The notes under the pieces: generated by a model
What the model was told of the DNA's origin: nothing
What the model saw: the letters and a program-made list of their open reading frames with translations, nothing else
Database searches by the model: none
Assembly: GCA_032629725.1 (NCBI GenBank)
Contig: JAFEVB010000010.1
Span: 1-64,000 of the forward strand
Direction of reading: 5' to 3'
Length of the DNA: 64,000 bases
Source of the DNA: Gremmenia infestans
Taxonomy: Eukaryota > Ascomycota > Leotiomycetes > Helotiales > Hamatocanthoscyphaceae
Translations under genes and position numbers: made by a program
Shown: piece after piece, positions 57,103 through 64,000 of the stretch
Layout: every line of letters begins with the position of its first letter
Numbering within the stretch: position 1 is the stretch's first letter

Positions 57103-59972
57103 GCTGCATTACTATAAATCGTCACCACGTGTGACAGTACATATCGATTGATACATGTGCTCTTGACACAGCGTTCAGGCCCAAAGCTTTGTGAAGCAAA
57201 GAAATCCTCCCGGAGAGCGGATTCTGTTATGATACCATAATTGCCGTCATCTGGCGCAAGGGCACAATTTAGCTGGGTCTTAAGGAAAGTCCTTCAAGGC
57301 TATCTAAAAAGTTGATAAACTGACTTGGACGCAAGAAAATCGGGCAGAGATCACTACGGGTTTCGAAAACAAGTGGAGTGGGACGGGGAATCTAGGCGTT
57401 GAAAGGTTGCAGCTCTGGCTATCTATATGAATCACATCTATAGTCTATATTAGAAAAGATTCATTTATTATACCCCGCAAAGTACCGGTCGTTGCAATAA
57501 GATGATGAAACCTAGTAGGCTGCCATTCCACCAATTCCTCGTGCTCCCGTTGACGAGAGAATAGCGTCTATCGCCTACAGTTTCTATCTTTCAGAGTTTT
57601 GAAGAGCAGCTACTAGATATATACGACTCCTTTTTGCTTAAGGCATGGAAAGGTTATCTCATCATCCACTCTCCGCCACTAACCATTCGAGTCAATGCTC
57701 AAATACCTTGATAGCCCTAACATCCTAAGCGCACTAAGCAAATCACGTCCATGCATTAGTAGTAGATTCCTTTCCTCCCACCCCAAAGTTACGATAACCA
57801 TCCACAGCGGCCCAACGACCGAAAGCGTTTAATATGCTGCCCAAACCAGCCCATAAGCTAGCCCCCGGCAATGGCTGGCTCATGGGCTCGCTAACTGTAC
57901 TCGGTACCTTCGGTGGGTATATGATAGACGGCGGGCAACTAATCTTAAGGAGCAATCTTCCTCTAGGTTTAAGCCGGGGAATACGCGCCAGGTACCAGGA
58001 ACGTTGCTTATTTCCAACGCATGTAAACTAGGAACTTGACTGGTTATCTCCCGATTCTCTAAACCTAACTTGGAAACGGAAGGTGGAAAAGTGCTAAAGC
58101 CAGATGGAGTCACAGAGAGACTGTAGCATAGCAAGCGTTTCTAAGCACAAAGATGCGTGTGTACACAAAAATTCCCCTTCGATATTTACTAAAATCAAAA
58201 TCATAACGCTGCAGACAGCCTTTTGTTTCAATGTGAAGGGGAGACATATCAGAGCGACCTCCTACACGCAAATCATTCGTTGCTTAATAGTTGCTTGGTA
58301 GATTTTACTATATAAACCAAACGTTTTTATATACTCACGGACCAAAAGTCCATCAAAAATCCACCTTTTACACTTGTAGGGGGTATGTCTAGCGTGTCTG
58401 TCCCCCTTTAAAGCTCGAGGCCCGGACCCACTTCAGCCTTAATATGCCTTTCATTTTTCAATTTGTTAAGTCCGAAAGGAAGTACCATAATACCATAATA
58501 TCTGGGGCGATACTTGAGCATATAGGTCGTTCTAACCTAGGTAGTGTAATAGGGAAGCTAAGCTTAGTCATACCACCAATGCTTCCCCCCCACCCCCCTT
58601 CTATTTAAGACCTTCCTTTAAGGCACCTAGCAAGAGAAACAGACAAGAGAGAATACAATTTCTTTTTTACATGCTTAATTGTATGTGACGACACCGCAAG
58701 TCATGGGTAAGCGGTATACTCCATGATAGCACCCTTACAGTAGGACTCCCTATAATTAGACAATGTCGCGTCTGCGTTCTCTGTTATAGTAGGACCTGAA
58801 ACTTCTAGGACATAAGTAGTCTTTCTTAGGATTGGAAGAGACTTTAACCACAAGTGACAAATAGGTATGCAAGCCCATGTTATTTCTCGAATGTCCCATT
58901 GCCGGATATAGAAATTTTTGATACATGGCTTATCAAACCCGGCCGTATGCCGGGGTCTCCGCTCTCTTTCGCCCTCAGAGTCATTTTTACCAAACCCCGC
59001 TCGTTGCATGATTACATACAATGCAGCCACAAAAGCTAGACCCAACTAGAAGATGACTATTCCAGCCCGTGTACAGTAAGCCGAACTAAAATAATATGAT
59101 AGGGCGCGATACGGTACCACCCTGCCAAGCCAGCCAGCCAGCGGCAAAATCGAATAAGCTGATAGTTATTCAAGGTACGATAGCCCTATAACCCAGTGAA
59201 GTGATTCATGCAGTAAGAAATGGCCAGAAATACAGGCAAGAGACCTTCGCATCCTTTGACTTAGCCTAGCCTAGCCCGGCCAGCGTAGGCTTTACGATAG
59301 CCGAGAGACAGGGCACCAGGCCACCTCCCCTTGATCTGCTTCGCCAAGCCATGGGCTTTCCTTTTATAGTATGGTAAGATACTCTATTAGATAATAGAAT
59401 TTCCACTCAAAGAAAACTACTGGGTAGATTATTAGCTTTCCCTCAAATATCCCTTCCGGCAACTTCCACATATCGTTTAGGGCGAGGAAGTGCTAGTTGG
59501 TTTGGAATTCTAGCATATGTATGATAGTGGCTTACTTCTCGAGGGAGAAGACTATTTGGATTAAGTTTCCATCATTAAATTGAAAGAGTTTCGTTTATTG
59601 GACTTGCCGGACCTATGCACCTGAATAGAATTCACCCAAGGGTGAAAAGAATATTCAGAAAGAGGGGTGGGTGTATCGCAAAGGTGACTTGGCTGTCTTT
59701 GCTCACTCTGCTGAGTCGATGTTATTTTTCTACATAAACGCGGCATGCTGCTGATTTCTACTTTGCCTTCTATCTATCAAGTGATTGATAACCGGAAAGC
59801 CTCCTATTCACACCGAAGTCTGCAGCTCTCAACTCCAGACCTCAAATGCTAGTACACCACAAGAAGGGGTCTTGAATTTGAGAGACTCTCAAGTGAGTTG
59901 GAATTCAACCAATGACAGTTTCCGGCATTGGTTCTGGACAATCTGAAGTCTTCCTTCTATTTTCCAAAACAC
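57103..59972. other. Long intergenic region, no supported gene
   Basis: About 2.9 kb. A 114-codon minus frame at 58701-59045 and others lack a start context, domain or splice pattern. A C-run (CCCCCCCACCCCCC) is near 58587, a CCAGCCAGCCAG word near 59131 and a TAGCCTAGCCTAGCC word near 59263. The right end holds the downstream flank of the MYND gene. Confidence 0.4.
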
Positions 59973-61107
59973 TCAGTCACCCTTGATCTTCTGCTCCAGC
60001 TGTCTGCCATGTTCTGTGTACCAGGGGTGCTTTACCACACTGTGGAGCTTCCACTCGATATAGTCAACAAGATCAAGATGCTTCTTTTGGAAGTCTGTCT
60101 CCCCCAAGGTCCACAGGGATTCAAGACTGAGGTGTTCTTCTGCTTGCCACAACAGAAAATAAGTCTCCATTGATTCAAGAACGTCCAGGCGAGGGTGAGA
60201 GAGCCGCATTATTGTCTGTGTGGATTTGTGGAAGATGAAAAGTATCTTCTGGATACAGTAATCGTGTAGTGTTTTTACTGGGATGGGGGCCGGATCCACA
60301 CTCAGTACCTCGCAGTCTCGGGTATTCTCGTACGCGCTCCATTTGCTGACTGGGTCATAATATCCGAATTGTGCACCCGAGAGATCCACGGCGAAAAGCT
60401 CCCCAGACCGTAACTGGAGCTTCAAGAAATGGTGACGAACATGGAGAACTGGACCTCCCATGTACCACTCTAGAGGTGAAGTCATTATTGTCAATCGTTT
60501 GTCGTTCTTGATGCGAACTACTACCTGTGATGCTTGCACAACAATTCCTAGCTGCCGTTAATAAGCTGTTCTATGTAAATTCTACCGCACGTACGTACCT
60601 TTCAACATCCCCTCTACGAACTCAACCACCCACAACACAACATCACGACATGTGTCGTAGCTCAAGGTAGCTTCTCTGGCTTGGCGATCGTCTTCTGCTG
60701 GAAAGAGGTGGGAAGGTAAGACTCTGTAGTCCCGTGGCCATCTTGCATCCTCGACTACCTACGAGGGCGTAATACAAATCTTACTTTACATAGGGCTGGA
60801 GCTGCAGGACAGCCATATCTCCGCGACATATTGGAAGATGAAAACGTACCCGTCCACGAAGCATGACCTCTTTCCCGGCTCTTTCGACGGATTGGATATC
60901 AAGGTGAGCCCATGTCAGTTCTCGATAGATGTAAAACAGCTTCTGCGCTACTATCGCGACTCGATATAGAGTAGTGCGGTCCTGAAGGTGACGGCAGAGT
61001 GTTTTGTGTTGAGACCAGTTAGCCCTTTGGCAATCTCTGTTGCAATAATGAACAATTGGCGCGTCTCCTTCGAGGATTGGAGATTGCTTGCACTGACTGC
61101 AAGCCAT
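59973..61107 (-). CDS. MYND-type zinc-finger protein
   Basis: Exons 61107-60850, 60758-60599 and 60547-59973, giving 330 aa. I placed the first donor at GTACGT (60849), which gives a 91-nt intron. The later GTAAAG would leave only 31 nt. The N-terminal finger is CSQC, a spacer of 15 residues, then YCNRDCQRANWSQHKTLC. That is the C-x2-C...C-x3-C-x7-H-x3-C part of a MYND finger; the second CxxC pair of the full form is absent, so six of eight ligands are seen. The rest is a fungal domain of unknown role, with WPRDYRVLPSHLFPAEDD and SPLEWYMGGPVLHVRHHFLK. MYND fingers usually bind proline-rich partners. Confidence 0.72.
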
Positions 61108-61435
61108 CGTTGCAGGCTCGTTGCAATTTGCGCACTCAATGATTAGTTGAGAAGCTAGAATTGAGTGCGTGTGCTGAACTGAATATCGGTGTCATAAATT
61201 GAAGAGGACACGAAAGAGAAAGCGAGATTGAAAGAAACAAGTGCTGTCGAAAGTAGCGTTGCCAATCCACTCGTGAGGAAGAGAAATGGAGGCTAGATGG
61301 TATTCGGAAATCGGTATCCTACAGTTCTATAAATGCTGCATAGCCTTACACGGAGAAATCAAGACCATGCGGGGGAAACATTTATGCTGGATTGATAATG
61401 AAATATGTATATAAAGAAAGGTATTTGAGCAAATC
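61108..61435. other. Intergenic, no gene seen
   Basis: About 330 bp, presumably the MYND gene's promoter and the 3' flank of the next leftward gene. Confidence 0.45.
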
Positions 61436-61885
61436 TCATAGAGAAGCCAGACTAATAAGTCCACCCGCAGTACTTCTCAACGAATCAATCAACAGCAATA
61501 CCTCCTTGATATCCCTAATTTTCGGATTCGCATTAAACCAGAACTTCCCAGCTTGCACCGCTGTCAAAGTGGCCTTCAATGCGTCCATCTTCTTGGTGAA
61601 AATCTTCGAGTCGTCCACGATAGACTTGAACGCTTTGAAAGAGTCCGTCTCGGAGGTGCCGCTCATCTTCTTGACGTTTTCGAACATGCCGTCCAGTGTA
61701 TGGCTTGCTTCGCGGTAATCGTGGAGGCGATTGGCGGGTCCAGGGACGGTGTCAAACGAGAAGGCGAGTAGGGCGACGGCGGCGTCAGTCTTGATGGTGC
61801 GATCATTGCCGGTAGGGAGTTTTCCCCCAGTGCCTAGCTTTGAGGCAGCTTTCTTTGGAGCTGGGTTTGCTGCTGGTGTAGGCAT
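61436..61885 (-). CDS. Hypothetical 149-aa protein
   Basis: Single exon. It has an Ala/Pro/Lys-rich start (MPTPAANPAPKKAASKLG), then a helical body with LLAFSFDTVPGPANRLHDY, HTLDGMFENVKKMSG, AFKSIVDDSKIFTKKMDALK and a C-terminus VLLLIDSLRSTAGGLISLAS. It has no signal peptide or metal motif. The amphipathic pattern and lack of Cys suggest a small intracellular helical protein. The family is not recognised. Its coding-like composition and intact frame support a real gene. Confidence 0.6.
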   Translation of the reverse strand: MPTPAANPAPKKAASKLGTGGKLPTGNDRTIKTDAAVALLAFSFDTVPGPANRLHDYREASHTLDGMFENVKKMSGTSETDSFKAFKSIVDDSKIFTKKMDALKATLTAVQAGKFWFNANPKIRDIKEVLLLIDSLRSTAGGLISLASL

Positions 61886-62675
61886 TTCTAGTTTATACTT
61901 CTAAGTCAGCCCCAGCAGACAAGAAGGGGGCTTCGCTTTTCAAGGGCTTGAATACTTGTAAAAATTTCGGTGATACTAAGTAGTGAGAGGGTTTCACTGG
62001 TTTGAAACTTAACAAGAGACAGAAGATCACCGAGTTGCTGTGAAACTATCAAAGAATTATTTCGACTATACAGAGTGTCCAGTCTATATATTTTACCCTA
62101 CGTTAAGCAAACGTCCAAGGGCTGATAAAGTAATACGGATGTGAAATAGATCATAAAGGCTGAAAGCCTATAACAAGATAGAGTCAATACTAGAGATCTA
62201 TTGGAAGTTATCAATAGCTGTCATGGACGTTTTCTACTATCTTACTCGGAAGAGTAGGTGATTTAGAAAGGCTATCTAGATGATGAATAACCCATATTGT
62301 AAGATCTCACTTGAGCTTGCTCTTGGCATTGCTTACGTATTGGCACGAAGCAGTAACAAGCTCCTTGGCTTCAAAAAGCTACTGCAACATATCCAGCGAC
62401 GTGTAAATGTTTTGGCTTACATGGTCAGTCGAGCGGCCGACATCCCACCTGGTCTTATGTCAGCTTCTAACCCGAGTTCAGTTCTTGTTCTCAGCCTCAG
62501 GTGTGATTGAGTAGCGTCGATTTACAAAGTTTTGTGATAAGACAACCTTTTCCTGAAATTGAACATGTCGACAAGAATCAGCATTTCGTATTTTAAAGAT
62601 TATTATTAGGGTTTGTCCTGGACTTCCACAAATATCCCCACTGTCTAAGTTTAGTAACACCAAACAACAGCAATC
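61886..62675. other. Divergent intergenic region
   Basis: About 790 bp between the leftward 149-aa gene and the rightward acidic gene. A plus frame at 62280-62510 has no features. No repeat was seen. Confidence 0.4.
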
Positions 62676-63944
62676 ATGGGTCAATGACATCCTTCTTGGA
62701 TAATTAGCAATATGCTAACCTGATTAGAACCTACATGTAAACACTGCGGGCATAACGAAAAGACTTGTGGGTCGAAGAAGGTTGATGTTGAAATTGGTAG
62801 TGATGAAGAATGCGAGAGCAAGACCCTTGAGACCGATGAGGAATCCGAGGTCGAGTATGAAGAGGATGATTACTCTGCCGAGGAAATTGAGGTAGATGAA
62901 GATGGCTCGGGTCGCGAAGAACACATCGAGGAAATCGATACCAAGACCTCCAAACTCTCCAAAACCACGAAAGCTTCCAAGTCCACCAAATCCCGCGAGC
63001 TCAAGCAAACAGACGACTTCGACGATGTATTAAACGGTTGCTCAGACAAAGATCTTGAAATTGAAGATGATTGTTCAAATCAAGATGAACAGGCGAGCAA
63101 GACGAAGAGGAAGAGATACACACGGAGAACATTTCGGAGGCAGAAATAGAATATGACGAGTATTCCGAAGAAGAGGTGGAAGTGGTGAGCTATTACTTGG
63201 AAGACGATACAGAGCTTAAGGAGGGGTTTTCAGAAGAAGATACTACAGTCAACGCCAAGTCATCCAGCAAGAGCAATAAAGCTAAGGGTGATTACAAGAA
63301 AGAGAAGGGGGCCGAGATTAAATGTTCCGGCGAGAACAAGCCTAAGGATGATTGCAATAAAGAAGCGGGGGTAAAAATCAAATCTTCTAAAAAGAATGTG
63401 AAAGAAAAGGAGGATTTAAAAAAGGAATTAGGTGGCAAGAGCAAGTCTGGCAAGAAGAGCAACGAGGCTGAGTCAGGTTACGAAGAAGAGATTGACGTTG
63501 AGAGCGATTTTTCCAGAGAGGATGTGAATATTGAAGAGGATTGTTCGGAGAAGGTATATTTCAACTATCTGAAGTAGCCAAGTTGACGTTCCGCAGCAAA
63601 CAGTCTAGCGCCAAAAGATTCAGCAGTAAAGGTTCTATATTATTAACCGCTAGCGCGAAGCATTCTAGCAGCAAGGAAATGGAAATCGAGGCCTGCGATA
63701 CAAAAGACATAGAATATGAGGTAAATAAAGATTCAACTACAATAACAGTGCAGGACTAAATGTTACATAGGTCGAGGGCCATAAATCAGAGGCCGAGGGT
63801 TCCGATTGCGAGGAAATAGAGACAGTCGAAGAGGATTACGAGGTTGAGGACTTGATCGAAATGGTGGATGAAGAGCACGAGTCTGGAATGGAATCTGGCT
63901 CTGAGGATGAAGGCATTGAGTACGAGTATGGATACAAGCAAGAG
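62676..63944 (+). CDS. Acidic/lysine-rich protein with N-terminal zinc-knuckle-like Cys cluster (partial, continues right)
   Basis: The start codon is split: ATG G at 62676-62679, then intron 62680-62727 (GCTAAC branch, TAG). The protein begins MEPTCKHCGHNEKTC, a short C-x2-C-x6-C cluster like a shortened CCHC knuckle. The rest is almost wholly Glu/Asp-rich blocks alternating with Lys/Ser-rich blocks. Proposed exons: 62728-63036, 63093-63553, 63604-63720 and 63771-63944. The second intron (63037-63092, GTTGCT donor) is the weak point. Its sequence looks coding, so a frameshift near 63092 is an alternative. The last donor (GAG then GTATGA at 63945) shows that the gene continues beyond 64000. 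No catalytic domain is visible. A chaperone-like or nuclear charged protein is possible. Confidence 0.5.
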
Positions 63945-64000
63945 GTATGAATGTTAATATAGATTTCCCTTTCTTGGTGGAGAGAAACTGCTACCCATCA

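Noticed and set aside
58701..59045. 114-codon minus frame
   Set aside because: Some protein-like stretches, but no start context, intron pattern or recognised family. It could be an old element remnant, but I cannot support it.
60759..60789. 31-nt intron in the MYND gene (GTAAAG donor)
   Set aside because: Too short for efficient fungal splicing. The upstream GTACGT donor gives a 91-nt intron in the same phase.

Overview
The window reads as a filamentous ascomycete (Pezizomycotina) chromosome. Introns are 44-110 nt with GTRNGT donors and CTAAC-type branch points. The genes include Zn2Cys6 regulators, a PTH11/rhodopsin-like receptor, NmrA-like proteins and DUF3723/DUF7924 genes. A Leotiomycetes source is plausible but not proven. 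All gene models below were spliced by eye; the exon sums of the multi-exon models are multiples of three.

Region 1 (1-30 kb) is accessory, gene-poor and heavily decayed. It opens with about 1.48 kb containing only G and T on the + strand, fading into normal sequence by about 2.1 kb. Then come a pseudokinase gene (2.7-3.7 kb), a field of GAATATTC palindromes with quantised spacing (4.2-4.6 kb), a DUF3723 gene with a long coiled coil (4.8-9.0 kb), an unfamiliar gene with two intron-bearing repeat modules (11.2-13.2 kb), a family-2 glycosyltransferase (14.0-15.4 kb), a 4.3-kb tandem AAA-ATPase gene (15.8-20.1 kb), a second palindrome array (21.1-21.3 kb), two gene fragments fused tail to tail at about 22.02 kb, a tiny CxxC ORF (22.65 kb), a DUF7924 gene (24.0-25.8 kb) and a Myb/SANT-like gene (26.5-28.6 kb). 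The DUF3723, glycosyltransferase, AAA and DUF7924 genes are otherwise collinear with working genes but carry 16 in-frame stops. Every one is explained by a single C:G to T:A transition, mostly at CpA, and I see no frameshift. That is the mark of repeat-induced point mutation (RIP) on recently active duplicated genes. An AT-rich tract (29.9-30.2 kb) ends this region.

Region 2 (30-64 kb) is core-like, with intact genes: tubulin cofactor D, an NmrA-like reductase, a short-chain dehydrogenase, a formamidase/acetamidase, a rhodopsin-like membrane protein, a thioredoxin-transglutaminase fusion, an uncharacterised 350-aa protein, a GPI-anchored surface protein, a second NmrA-like protein divergent from a Zn2Cys6 regulator, another Zn2Cys6 regulator, a MYND-finger protein, a 149-aa orphan and an acidic zinc-knuckle-like protein that runs off the right edge. 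Intergenic DNA here is rich in GGTAGGTA/TACCTACC and TACTGTACAGTA-type words.

The most notable points are the G/T-only tract, the RIP-type nonsense series, the BCS1-like plus AAA fusion, the two palindrome arrays, the thioredoxin-transglutaminase fusion and the repeat-module gene next to DUF3723.
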